This document shows, one piece after another, positions 10,901 to 22,294 of a DNA stretch of 64,000 nt. Under the pieces are notes generated by a model. It made no database searches, had not been told where the DNA came from, and saw only the letters and a program-made list of their open reading frames with translations. Each line of letters opens with the position of its first letter. Position 1 is the first letter of the stretch. This DNA is from Apostichopus japonicus (lineage: Eukaryota > Echinodermata > Holothuroidea > Aspidochirotida > Stichopodidae), in the NCBI RefSeq assembly GCF_037975245.1, contig NC_092572.1, positions 13,768,269 to 13,832,268 on the forward strand, in the 5' to 3' direction. A program made the translations under genes and the position numbers.

Positions 10901-13900
10901 TTGTCCTTGAACTTCCTTATCCTCAGTGAATCTAAGGACTCTGTGTTCTTGCCTCCGTATAATTCTACTAGGACCTTCTCCCCCAAGGTTTTCATCTCCT
11001 CACGAGTGGAACAATACAACACTTGCTCCAGCTGCTTTGCAAACGAAGTGTTTGACATCGCCTTTTTGAGAGGTAGTCCCTTACCAATCGCGTACAATCT
11101 CGAAGTTGTGTCACAACCTCCAATGGCATGGATGATGGGTAACAGGTAGCACAGCTTTTCACCCAGAGAAGTCTGCAAAGCATTGATCTGCCACTCTCTA
11201 ATTTTAGTGTTTTTATCTGGTTTCACTGCTTTGTCCGATCGAAATGTCAACTCATCCATGTCCTCTTCAGCATGGTGACAAAGTAACATCAGAAGGTTGG
11301 TGTCTTCTCCGATAACATGTGTAGCACCAATTTTTGCGCACTTCACCCCAGTCAATGCAATCAAAAGATCAGCGTCACCTTTGGAGTGCAATGTTTTGAT
11401 ACCCTGGGTTTGGAGTATTTCAGACAGGAAATTGATGAATTTCTACTTATTTTCGACGTTTGCCAAAAAGTGTTCCTTTTTCGACTTTAGCGCCATGCTG
11501 CCAGTGAAGAACACCTGTGGACCAACTGCACCCTTTGATCGCCTGAGATGAGTCAAATATTTTGTGGAGCTGTCCGTTTCATATCCATCGAAAACGACAA
11601 TTGGATTTGCAAACGTGTTCATATACTTGACGTACGTAGAAGCTATGGAGTCAAACGTTTCACCCCTTTTCCAGGGAAATCTATGTAAAAGAGAACCTCC
11701 ATCGAGGACATTGTACACTGGTTTGCTGTCACGCGTCTGCTGGACTTCATTTGATGAAGTGGACGGTAGCGCATCAGCCAGTTGTGGCTTGTTTGCTTGG
11801 CGGAGAAGACCGTGTTTATCAAACAATGCTGTCGGTTGCGCAGAAAGTTCATATTTCAATAGATCGTCCAAGCTATAGTCACTGTTGTTAGCTAGAATTA
11901 GCAGCCTCCGAAAGAGAAGCTGAGGGTCAATTTTCAGTTTTTCGCCATCCACAACCAGCTGTTTCAGTCCCATTCTTTCTATTTGTTCCTTCCTTCTGAA
12001 GACAAAGTCAAATGCGTTTTGTCCCATCATTTTGTCCAAGAAGCCACGAGGCACTTGCAGTCACGCCAGTGGCTACGCTGTGCAATGCTCCTTCTGACAC
12101 AAATGGATTGTAGTCATTGAGGTACTGGAAGATCTCGCAAGTGTCTTTATGATCGCGTTCCTTCCGTGCAACAAAAAGTTACTTATGCTGATCACTAGTA
12201 CTGTATGTTGCACCTGTACGTTCCTGCATCGATTCATTGCTGTCAGCACAGGCGGGCATTGCAAGAAGCCAGCGTCAATGACTAGCGTAAAACTGAAAAA
12301 GAATTTGTGTGACTGAATTTCCCGAAAGTTTGCCTGCTGGTTTGTTAGAAATGATCTCCCTTACCAGGTCCGTTACGGGAACTTGGATAATACCTACCCC
12401 ACAAGGAATTTTCAGTAAAAATCAGGGACTACGTCATCACATGACGTAAAACTACGTCATAGTGACGTCATATCATGACGGAATTAGCCTTATTTGATAG
12501 ATTGATATCACATTCCTATCTGTTGGCAATACATTTATGGGCCCTAAAACCACCCAGAAAAAAGTTTGCTGTACATTGAGTTCTGACATGGCGGCCATCT
12601 TGAATTTATGCAAATTAGGGCCCTTGGGGGGGGGTAACTTTGAGATAACTTTTGATATGATGTAGAGGGGACTGTAGGGAACTATTTAAAACAAAAACAC
12701 CTTCTGAAGCAATTTGTTTTAGGTTCGGCCATATTCAGCATAGTTTGACTGGACTAACTGTTAATTTACATTTACAACATTTTTATCCATGCTAATTCAT
12801 CTATTTTGTTGTGTGTAAATAACATAACATATTAAAGCACTTACCAATACAATCTTGATTCATACAATCGACGCAAACTGAGAGTCCGTTCACAAAATCA
12901 CCCACGACGACAAGGGGGAAGCTTGCTGCTACGTCATTGGTGACGTTAACGATACGGCTGTCATTGACAGTATTGATGATATCGACGACGGGTGTTTTAA
13001 TGAGTTTCCCTAAATGTTCGTCGGTCATTCGAGAGAAGGAATAAAGAAAGTCCCCATCTACTGTGATACAGGCGGTCTTGAGTAACGCTTGATCGACAAC
13101 GAAAGTCCTTCTCTGAGATACGTAATTGTTAGTAAGCTCGGTTACTTGTATAGCATCTCTATCCTCGAATGAAGTTATTAAATATTCCGTAGTTCCTGTG
13201 AAGAAGAAAAAACATAAATATCCAAAAACTTGGTATGGTACACCAATAAGAAAAGCTTTTCCTGGAAATTACAAGATCGAAAAAAAATTGATAGGAGCAA
13301 ATGTCAATTCTTTGCTCTTTTCAAAAAGGGTTGAGTTATAAAACAACTCGACCAAACTTGGATCCACAAAGTAAAGGTTTAAATTTTCAACAAGCGCTGC
13401 ATGACAGTTAAAAAAATCGTACAGGTTGTCAAGTATGCACAGTATTCTATCACAATCAGAGCTATATGTTCCGGAAAAGTATTGGGAAAATTGATATTGT
13501 CATAATGTCTTTGTTCTGGTGGCATGGATATTATATGCATCGATGCATATAATGGTACATTTAAATGTCTTTCCATGACAGGACTCATTAATGTACAATT
13601 TATTATATTAAGGCACCAACCTATCCACCACCACCCCACCCCCCCCACACACACACACCATGTCATGATGATATATACATATGGGCATAAACATATACTT
13701 ACACATACGTCATGATTGTACATATGGGCATAATGACATGCCCCATGGGTCTAATTATGCTAACACAAATTGGTCCAAACTTGCTCCCCTCCCCCCTTCC
13801 ACCCCCCCCCCCCCTACACCCCTCCACTGCACCCTCCTTCAACCCGTACACACACGTACGCATAGTAAGGTATGTACTAACCATCACTCCATGTATCTGC

Positions 13901-16900
13901 ACAGCGAGGGTACGCTTCAAGTCCGTCTAAATAAATCACCTGTGGGGGTGCATTAGCATTTGTTATGTCAAGCGTGTATATCTTGGTCTTGTCTATCAAC
14001 CTGATTTGCCTGAAAGAGAAATACGAAGCGGCGCATGTATATCATTATAATGTGTGTATTTAAGGGATGGGGGGGGGATTGGGCTAGCTGGGCCCTGACA
14101 CAGGGCCCCAATTCTAGTGGATTACAGTGCATATCAATGTTATGTACGGGATTCATATTCTAATTTAATATTTTAGCAAAACTGAAGACCTTTCTGTTTG
14201 GCTGTAAATATATGATAATGCACTTGTGTTTGCTTAAATGAATACTTCACAGTTGGCAGTGCCTTCACATAACCAATCAACTTCAAATGTTAGCTCTTTA
14301 AAACAATTGTAAGAATTGAATGTTACTCCACAAAATGTATCGATGCCATCTTTAGATTGAGTTCTTCTCATATACGAATCAAATCTTAATTAACCAATAG
14401 TTTTCTTTTAATATAGCTTACTGTTTGTCGCAAAGGACCATGATGGTTGCAATGGTTACAGGATCGTCAATGTTAAAATCGATGGAAACGCCATCTTTCT
14501 CCAGAGAACGTAGATGAATTTTGTAACCGTCGCTAGTAGGATAACCATATGCCACATATTTGCAGCAACAGTCAAGAGCAACGTTATCTACGAAATCAAA
14601 AGAAATCCACGTGAAACGGCTGAGAGGTGTAGCCTATATGGTCTGTTTCAGAATAACAACAAAGTATAGGCTTTGTTGTGGCTCACTGTGTGGTCCATAA
14701 GGCTCGTATATAGGCTATTCAATTTATGTAAAAGAGAAATGGAGAGATGAGACAGGCATAATTTTTTGGGCCTTATACTGACCTTGAGGCAACTCAGGTC
14801 AATGTTGTCTTAACATTAGGCCTATAGACAATCTAGGTGGCCAATTAATGGATATGTTTATAACTGTATATATGGGCTGCGGGATGCTATTCCTTGTATC
14901 CTTATTGATAAAAGTAACGTAAACTTGAGGCAAGAAACAAGAAACGTTCAGTTTAGCATATTAGTTCATTTGGTTTTGAATGAGCACGTTTTTGCCCTTT
15001 TCCCTGTTAGTTTTCGGCAACCCATAAACGGTGGGGTAGGGCAGTGTACCAAGCCCCAGCTTATGTGGCCCAGTGGTAAATCTGAATCGGTGAAAGAGGC
15101 TGTCATTCTTGGTTGTTATGGGTGCAGATACGTGTTTTGTTTTGTTGTTTTTTCGTCACTACGTTCATAGTGGATACCTCTGTCCTTTGCTTAACACCGT
15201 CACGCGTAACAAACTCAAAGCTAGGATCATCGCTATGTTTGATAATTACTTAAGTAGCTATACCATGAACACAATATGAGGGAGGGTGTGTTGTGCATGG
15301 TGACTGAAAGACACCCCGCAAACCTAGAAGGTTCCCGAAAAGGTCAATTTGTTTTCTGCCACCGCTAAATGGCTTCTTTTGTAGCCGTGTAGATTTATAT
15401 ACTATATTGCAAACTCACGTCTGAAATACTTGTTGCACTACCGATTTCAATGGGGGCGAACAGGGGAAATCCTCATCAAATATCCCATCGCTCACCTCCC
15501 CCACCCCCCCCCCCCACCCCTCCCCTCACCCATCGCTACTGCTTTCCCTCCTTCATCTCTGTCCATCTCACCGAAGCCAAGATTTGTGAGTTAGCAGCAA
15601 TATTAATACACGGAGGGGCACAAACAATTTTAGGTGGCGCACAGGGCATACAGGCCTGCCACTTCGCCCCGATTCGTTATTCGGTTTTGTTTCATGCATT
15701 AATATGTTCGGGAAATTTTAAACATATGAAAAGTGAAATTTTCTTCAAGATAAATTGCTTAGATGTTGTATCTCATTTATATATACCAATGAAGAGAAAT
15801 CTCTTTGCGGCGGGGGACGCCACGAGTAATTACTTGTAAGTACTTACAGCTCCACGGAATTTCCTGGTAGATCACAGGATTTTCTTCGGGATCAGTTAAG
15901 GTACCGGGGATCTTCAAAATTTTGGAAATTCCTGTCGCAATATTACCTTCTGCTACGAAAATATCCAAACCGTTGTAACACATTGTAACTCTCGTCATGC
16001 TAAAGTCTCGCCTAAGAACCATGTTATTTCCGTTGAATATGCCATCATTACGCAAATGGTATATTGTTTCACCTGAAAATGCGTAAAGAAAAGGTTAACA
16101 TTTGTATGAGCTAAGAAACAGCATTGCAAAGGTTGCATGCGCAAAAGTACCAATGGAAATGTATTGCGGTTGTATTTCACAAGTAATTCTAAAGCTCAAT
16201 GTGTCGGGTCAAAATTCCAGATGGTCAGTACGCAGTATTTAAAACTTAATACAAATTCCACTTTTGGCCTTTCGCCAGCCAAACAATCCTATTGCCGTTT
16301 TGATGTTTTCCCCAAACACATTCCCCAAACATTCCCTTAGTACTTCCGCCCTTCGTTGTTTAGAAAAGTTACATTAAATGTTCACGGTATGTTCTTCTAA
16401 TATTACATTGTGATTTTTATTCTGATATACGCATATATCATTAGATCTAATTAGTTCTACAATCAGGTCTATAATAAGACCTATAATTATGTCTATAGTT
16501 ATATCTACAATTTGGTCTATATTTAGCTCTATAATTTGATTTATCGTCAGATATATCATTAGATTTATAAATAGGTCTGCAGTTATGTCTATCATTAGGT
16601 CTGTAAGTAGAGCTATATCATTAGATCTACAATTAGTTCTACAATCAGGTCTATAATAAGACATTTAATTATGTCTTTAGTCTACAATGGGTCTATAGTT
16701 AGGTCTTTAAATTGATCTATCTTCAGAAATATCATTAGATCTATAAGTAGGTCTATATTTATGTGTATCATTAGGTCTGTAAGTAGAGCTATGTAATCAA
16801 TTAGTTTTACAATCAGGTCTATATAATTAGACATATACTTATGTCTATGGTTAGATCTATAATGGGTCCACGGCTTGCAAGTCGCACTCGTAGACATGAG

Positions 16901-18641
16901 CATATTACACCCGTATTACGTGACTTACATTGGTTGCCGATTCATTGCAGGTTCAATTATGAGATTCTGTTATATACATATAAGTCACTTAATGGTTTAG
17001 CCCCTATCTACCTCTCTGAATTAATACATAAAAACAAGCCTACTCGATCTCTACGCTCAGAATCCAAGTCCTTACTTACCAAACCTGTCATTAAAACTTC
17101 TACATACGGAAACAGGTGTTTCGATTACTCATCTGCGACATTATGGAACAGTTTATCGGAGGAAGCTAAGTGTGCCAAAAATATAGATGAATTTAAAAAA
17201 CTAGTCAAAACCTTTCTATTTAGATCTGCATTCCATTAACTGTGCTTTCTATACTATATATTGTCACATAATTACAACGCATTTTCCATTTTGCGTTTAT
17301 AGCGCTTTTAAAATTAAAACAATTTTCACATTTATATATATTTTAAATTTTAAGAATTTGTTTGTATCATTTTCGCTTTTACATTTGCAGTTTTTATACA
17401 ATTTATTGTCAGATGGTATTTAACAAATTTTCTACCCTTTTTATACCTTACATTATCGATTTATATATTTGTATATCATGATTGTTTGTATTTTACTGTA
17501 AAGCGCCTTAGAGCAATTTCTGATTGGATAAGGCGCTATAGAAATTTTGTATAATAATAATAATAATAATAATTGGGTATATAAGTATATCTATCATTAG
17601 CTCTATAAGGACGTTTATAATTAGATATATAATTATGTATGTAAGTAGATCTATTAGGTGTATAATTAGGTCTATCATCGGGTCTATAATTAGATCTAGA
17701 ATTAGGTCTATCCATAATAGTTATAGCACTATGACTAGGTTTATTATTAGGTATAAAATTAGGTATATAATCATGTTTACAATTAGATATATAATTAGGG
17801 TATATAATTAGGTATAACATTAGGGATATAATGAGGTTTATCATAGATCCATAATTGTTCATAAATAATTATATAATGATCGCTCCATGATTAGGTTTAT
17901 AATTAGATATATAATTATGTATGTAAGTAGATCTATTAGGTGTATAATCGGGTCTATAATTAGATCTAGAATTAGGTCTATCCATAATTCTATAGTTACA
18001 GCTCTATGATTATAATTAGGTATAAAATTAGGTATATAATTATGTTTATAATTAGATATATAGTAAGGGTATATAATTAGGTATAACATTAGGGATATAA
18101 TGAGGTTTATCATAGATCCATAATTGTTCATAAATAATTCTATAATGATCGCTCCATGATTAGGTTTATAATTAGATGTATAATTATGTATAATATTAGT
18201 CATATAATTAGGTCTAAGATTAGGTATATTAAATAAATGTATATGCCTTATCATAACTTTTCTTTGTACTATGATATTTAAAGAGGTTTAAGAAACTGTT
18301 ATACTTAACACCCTTGCGTGAGCCTATTCAATTGTTTTAATTCATTTAAAATACTTGATTGACTAATAAGAATATGTTAGATAAAAGATGATATTTCATG
18401 TTTCAAATGCTGTGACGAGTGGGCGTGTGTGGTGGGAAGCAAGTATGAGCATCCATCATCGGGTTACGTTATTACCGCGTTGTCTATAAAGTAGATGCAT
18501 TTGTCGTATTTCTAAGACCGTTATTGCCACCACTTACAACAGGGAGGTCATAAAATAGTATTAACCTGATATAGAATTGTACTCACCACATGCCTTGCCG
18601 AAGAGGCTTAGGATCAAAACGATAAACGCTGCCGTATTCAT
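4374..18641 (-). CDS. Predicted secreted Tie-receptor-like EGF/Ig mosaic protein, no kinase
   Basis: Eleven exons: 18641-18587, 16072-15848, 14587-14422, 14009-13882, 13195-12845, 9663-9514, 8897-8562, 7133-6864, 5977-5849, 5260-5102, 4462-4374 (TAA). They total 2058 nt, 685 residues, in frame throughout; most introns are phase 1. Exon 1 encodes a signal peptide ([18 protein letters not shown]). Residues ~19-310 match no domain I know. Exon 6 is Cys-rich ([15 protein letters not shown]). Exon 8 resembles an Ig-like domain ([29 protein letters not shown]). Exons 9-11 are EGF modules of the Tie type ([17 protein letters not shown]-like core, [22 protein letters not shown]). The exon 8 acceptor was placed at 7134-7136 because that keeps phase 1; the alternative CAG six bases on breaks the frame. 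Exon 7 ends at a strong GTGAGT donor. The stop follows the third EGF directly, so no transmembrane or kinase part is encoded. Similarity to Tie ectodomains is from memory of the EGF pattern; the function is inferred. Confidence 0.75.
4723..4930. repeat. (TA)n arrays with a duplicated 30-bp spacer
   Basis: Three TA tracts separated by two copies of a segment beginning GGCATATCACGTATGGCAGA. It lies in the last intron of the Tie-like gene. The 'YIYIYI' frames here are not genes. Confidence 0.9.
6588..6838 (+). repeat. 25-bp minisatellite, ten copies
   Basis: Unit GAGGGCGTAATACTAGATTG plus five bases, starting at 6591, 6616, 6641 and so on to 6816, with one- or two-base differences. It lies in an intron and ends about 25 bases before the donor side of the Ig-like exon (6864). 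Confidence 0.95.
7289..7511 (-). mobile_element. tRNA-derived SINE, copy 1
   Basis: Minus-oriented copy of the ~220-bp SINE also present at 19891-20110 and 54581-54800. The tRNA-like head is at the high-coordinate end. A 5-base insertion and point changes disrupt its A and B boxes, so it is probably inert. Intronic in the Tie-like gene. Confidence 0.85.
10043..10388 (+). repeat. Left terminal inverted repeat of the nuclease element
   Basis: It matches the reverse complement of 12405-12757 nearly base for base between its AAATTGCTTCAGAAGG block and TTTTTACTGAAAA. The outer 50 bases are more diverged. It holds a C-run, a CAAGATGGCCGCCATGT block and a cluster of TGACGT motifs (10326-10366). Confidence 0.9.
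10526..12259 (-). pseudogene. Decayed FEN1/XPG-like (PIN) nuclease with C-terminal CXC domain
   Basis: Read from ATG at 12257-12259. The pieces show, in order, the [10 protein letters not shown] block, [60 protein letters not shown] and a Cys-rich end ([21 protein letters not shown]) like tesmin/TSO1 CXC domains. The acidic residues in FDG, GDAD, GEDT and GCDTT..GIGK follow the order of the FEN1 catalytic acids and its GIG helix-hairpin motif. That parallel is my inference. The gene is broken by in-frame stops (TAA near 12180, TAG just after 11443, TGA at 10798) and by two frameshifts (near 12055-12065 and near 10705-10720). Full length would be about 575 residues. It could be the mobilising enzyme or a passenger gene. 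Confidence 0.8.
12405..12757 (-). repeat. Right terminal inverted repeat of the nuclease element
   Basis: Partner of 10043-10388. It contains the same TGACGT cluster (12429-12480) facing inward toward the start of the nuclease gene, and could therefore carry its promoter. Confidence 0.9.
16432..16863. repeat. Degenerate 'attaggtctata' satellite, left block
   Basis: Short submonomers of about 11-14 bases (variants of ATTAGGTCTATA, ATTAGATCTATA) with no fixed period. It is intron 1 sequence of the Tie-like gene. 'DLIIDLIV' frames on the minus strand are artefacts. Confidence 0.85.
16864..17573 (+). mobile_element. 5'-truncated non-LTR retrotransposon (CR1/L2-like), 3' end
   Basis: An open frame ending TAA at 17237-17239 encodes the C-terminal end of a LINE ORF2 ([35 protein letters not shown]-type block, [17 protein letters not shown]). 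Then comes a 3' UTR ending AGCGCCTTAGAGCAATTTCT, a second GCGC block and an (ATA)n tail. The reverse-transcriptase core is missing, as expected for a 5'-truncated copy. The head abuts satellite repeat and the tail is followed by more of the same repeat, so it inserted into the array. Confidence 0.85.
17574..18235. repeat. Degenerate satellite, right block with higher-order repeat
   Basis: The same submonomers as 16432-16863, but organised in a ~270-282 bp higher-order unit: the ATTAGATATATAATTATGTA segment recurs near 17620, 17902 and 18171, each with surrounding context such as GATCGCTCCATGATTAGG. Confidence 0.85.
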
Positions 18642-18705
18642 GACGACCGATCGCCCAAACTCTTCCAATGTTTCTCTGATCACATTGGGTGTACTCACTC
18701 GTCTT

Positions 18706-18712
18706 GTATATA
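18706..18712 (-). promoter_or_regulatory. Possible TATA box of the Tie-like gene
   Basis: The minus strand reads GTATATACAAG about 65 bases before the start codon, followed by CCAATGTGATC. A TATA box here would give a 5' UTR of about 35 bases. Such motifs occur by chance in AT-rich DNA. Confidence 0.3.
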
Positions 18713-19107
18713 CTTGTGACCAGATACACTTTCTAATTGTGTTTGATTTGAAACTTCAGATTGTTACTACAGCTGGAATTACTTTAGAAGAGAGAAATTT
18801 AAATCTGTGTTCGGGCCAATTCAAACAGATCTTATATTTATCCAAAGTAATTGGTTTTTCCTACAGTAATGACGTCACCGAAGGTAAATAGTTATAGTAA
18901 TAGACTAAGAACAAAAAGGTTAACATAAACAAGAGTTTGCTTCTAATAAGACTTGACTGAGGTAAAGCGTGCTGATACAAATTCCAATATCTTTAATTAA
19001 TATCTTTAATTGAAGACTTAAAGTAGCACTATGAAAACAAGTACATAAAATATTGACCAAATCAGGTTAGCTTAGTCGAACTGTGAATCTTCCCCATTGT
19101 TTACATG

Positions 19108-19109
<2 letters not shown>

Positions 19110-19199
<90 letters not shown>

Positions 19200-19253
19200 A
19201 TTATATATATATGTATTATATATATATATATATATGTATATTTATATATGTAT

Positions 19254-19285
<32 letters not shown>

Positions 19286-19292
19286 GTATATG

Positions 19293-19346
<54 letters not shown>
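19110..19346. repeat. Long (TA)n microsatellite with a (TG)n island
   Basis: About 235 bases of TA repeats with TGTGTG and TATGTATA interruptions. Tyr/Ile reading frames here are artefacts. The copy number is likely to vary or to be collapsed in an assembly. Confidence 0.95.
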
Positions 19347-19349
<3 letters not shown>

Positions 19350-19890
19350 TAATCTTCCACAACAGTTAATCAGATTAACCAGACACATGATTCAGATATT
19401 TGAAATGCAGAAAGATTTCGAAAGTTTTCCAGTTGGTTTTCTGATGTGGTTCATCTGGAAAAGTGTTTGGTCGACGAAATATAGAGTATATCGAAATATC
19501 TACATTGATCACTACTTCCTCTACTCGGTGGAACTTAGCAGAGGCGTACGCAAGTGGGTGGGGGTTGGGGTGGGGATGCCCTCCCTTCCCCATCATCAGT
19601 CTGTTGATTTTGTGTATTCAGTCGGGGAAGAATGAAAAATACCCCCCCGTCCAAAGCTATTACCTTAAAGATACATTAAATGTCCAATTAAACCTAGCTT
19701 AACCAACGGTAAGTTTAATAACTCGTACCTATTGTGATTATTATTTTTCAAGTAATCTTAAATTAAGTATATTTTGCTAGTTATAGATAGCTAATTACTT
19801 CGGTTCTGTCGTTGGAGATCGTTTTAATATTGGTTTCACTGTCGGTCTTCAAATGTATCGTATATATATATATGTATTTGTATGTATTAT

Positions 19891-20110
19891 AGATCCTCCT
19901 GCAAGCAGGAACTCGCGAAAATGCCATCATTGGCTCATCAAAGCCACAAGCTGACCGAAGTCAGTCTCTTACATTCATATTTAACGTCCATGATTATGAA
20001 TTGTCAATTGTCAACAACTCTGTAACTGGACGATATACATTAATCTTGGAGTGACTCGAACTCGGGACCTTATGATTGAAAGGCACCGGCGTTAACCACT
20101 GAGCTAACTC
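19891..20110 (-). mobile_element. tRNA-derived SINE, copy 2
   Basis: Same family as 7289-7511 and 54581-54800, minus orientation, full length. The head reads TTAGCTCAGTGGTTA-like on the minus strand and the tail carries the CCTGCTTGCAGGAGGATCT end. Confidence 0.88.
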
Positions 20111-20798
20111 TCCTTAATACATAATACACACACAAAGGTGTGCGTTGATTTAAGTAATCCAACGCAAGTAATCCACACAATGGTATATACGTGTGCATTG
20201 CTTTAAGTATGAGCCCACCCAACACTGAGCTAATAAAAATAATATTGCATTTCAAAAACTTAGTCCTTCTTTTTTACAGAAAACCCTTTTTTAGGGCACA
20301 AATTGTCCAAATTATAACCATCTTGTTTACTTTTCGACAATAACTCTTTCACAGAGCGGGAATATCATGTATTTACAGCAAAATTTACCGACGTTTCGAA
20401 CGTGTTAAATAAGCAGTTGCTTGTTTACACCTCAAATGTTCAATATTTATACTTTTATCTCTAGTAAACACAGACAAACACAGAGACAAAACACACACTT
20501 AGAAGATCTACGCACCTGCAAGCTGAAAGTGGGTGTCTTCATGTGGATATAACTAATTATATAACGGCTCCACCTCATAAAGTAACCAATCTAATCCCAG
20601 AATGACCACACCTATTGAGGTAGATATGCTTTTCTTTACCATATTTCTTATTGTTACATATCAGGGAGTTTCATTTCTTAATTAATTAATTAATATTGTT
20701 GTACGCTGTGTTTTCCATTCTTCTCGTATGGTCAGTATAGTTTAATGTACAAGGTAAGACTAAGAAGTACAATAGTCAGTGGGTTCCTTGGGTATACA

Positions 20799-21189
20799 CA
20801 TAGGCGTAGGACGCAGGGGTGGCTGGGGGATACAGCCCCCCCCCCCACCCAACTAAAAATTTTTGTAAAAATTCGGGCAACATACTGAGAATTTTTCGGG
20901 CACCTACTGAAAGAAAAATAATTTGCAATGTGTTTTTCAATGGTTAAACTTATATTATTATTATCATTATTATTATAACGACTTCACCAATAATTATAAC
21001 CAATATGGAAGGGTAATAACAAGGAAAATGATTGTATGTTAATTGGCATGCGATGTAATAACCGATGCTTACCTATACGATATGCACATGAAGATGTTGA
21101 ACGCGCGCGGAGCACTCGAAAAATGTTGGTTATATTTTGCGGGCAAGTCGTTACAGTCCCCCAAATCAAATTGGGCTCCTACGCCTATG
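20799..21189. mobile_element. hAT-type MITE with 8-bp target duplication
   Basis: Terminal inverted repeats CATAGGCGTAGGA at both ends, flanked by identical 8-bp duplications GGTATACA (20791-20798 and 21190-21197). 391 bp, no coding content. The 8-bp duplication and the CA-GGCGTA tip fit the hAT superfamily. Confidence 0.85.
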
Positions 21190-22016
21190 GGTATACATGT
21201 CCAAAAAAAACAAACAAAAACATTATTATTTTAAAGGATGACTTTAAGCAGACTGTTGACCAATCAAAGTTTGAGTGACGCTTCTATATAGGCTATTCCG
21301 GAAAAATTCTGGAAAAATTTCTTGAATGCTTCTTGAAAACTGATTTTTAATGACTGTTTGATGCGGGCGTCTCACTAGTGTATAGGTTCACGAGCCAAAG
21401 CTTCGACTTACGAGAAAGTAAAATACGGTGCGGGTTCAATTGTCAAAATTTCGAACTTCACGTCGAATTTCGAGAATGATACAAAAAATTGCAACTACGA
21501 TATTATAAAGCCAAATGTTCCCATGTTGGAGAATATTGGAATGTTATTGAATGATCTGAGTTAATTTTTGCCAATAGGCTATATAGAAATTAACCCAGTG
21601 TTAACAAGATCGGTAAAAAGGAAAGAAAGAAAAATATTGCAAGAAAAAAATACGGGATTTTCTTTTTGCAGTTGGTGCATGGATTTGTCAATGTTTCAGC
21701 TTAAGGAAAAGTAACGAAAAAAAATCACTGCCTACCGGAATCATATTTATCTTACCTAGGTGTTTGCGTGAGATCGGCATCATAACAATGCATCCCATAC
21801 ATTTCACATAAAGTTTCTGGTATTAAAAAACTGTATCGTATATTATTGGTCTGCTTCCAATTGAAAGGCTTCACACAGAGCCGTACGGCTCTGGCTTCAA
21901 ATGTAGTTGAGCGCCCTCTACACCATTCCACACAAGCACACACACACACACGCCCACAGAGTTGCAATTTTTTTAAGCAGAGCTACTGTAATTGTTTATT
22001 GTTAGAAAGACTAATT

Positions 22017-22294
22017 CAGGCGCGTAGCCAGGGGGGGCGAAGGGGGAAGCCCCCCCCTTTGAGCTTATTTTTTTTTAATGTTTTTATGATATCGCTAGTA
22101 TTTTCAAAAGAGAAATGCTAAGATGCAACTTACAAGGCCTGGGAAGTGCCATTTCCAGCGATCTGGGAGGCATTTTCAGCCAAAATTTTCTTGTACGCTT
22201 CGCGCCAACCAATGGTGGCGCTACGCTTAGATAGTTTGCAATTCCGAATCTGCAGTTTCACCCCTTCCTTGGCAAATTCCTGGCTACGCGCCTG
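22017..22294. mobile_element. hAT-type MITE with 8-bp target duplication
   Basis: Perfect 16-bp inverted repeats CAGGCGCGTAGCCAGG, flanked by identical duplications GACTAATT (22009-22016 and 22295-22302). 278 bp, non-coding. G- and C-runs lie just inside the left end. Confidence 0.9.

Larger units (their letters stand above)
10043..12757 (-). mobile_element. Inverted-repeat DNA transposon carrying a FEN-like nuclease/CXC gene
   Basis: A 2.7-kb element in intron 5 of the Tie-like gene. It is bounded by ~345-bp terminal inverted repeats (10043-10388 and 12405-12757) whose tips read TTAGTCCAGTCAAA. The only coding content is the decayed minus-strand gene at 10526-12259. The exact ends are ambiguous: a 2-bp TA or a 3-bp ACT target duplication both fit. 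No DDE-type transposase motif was seen. I cannot assign a known superfamily. Relatives of the protein are, to my knowledge, widespread as uncharacterised proteins in cnidarian, fish and invertebrate genomes. Confidence 0.85.

Noticed and set aside
19083-19352. Tyr/Ile repeat proteins (also at 4763-5028)
   Set aside because: Translations of (TA)n tracts.
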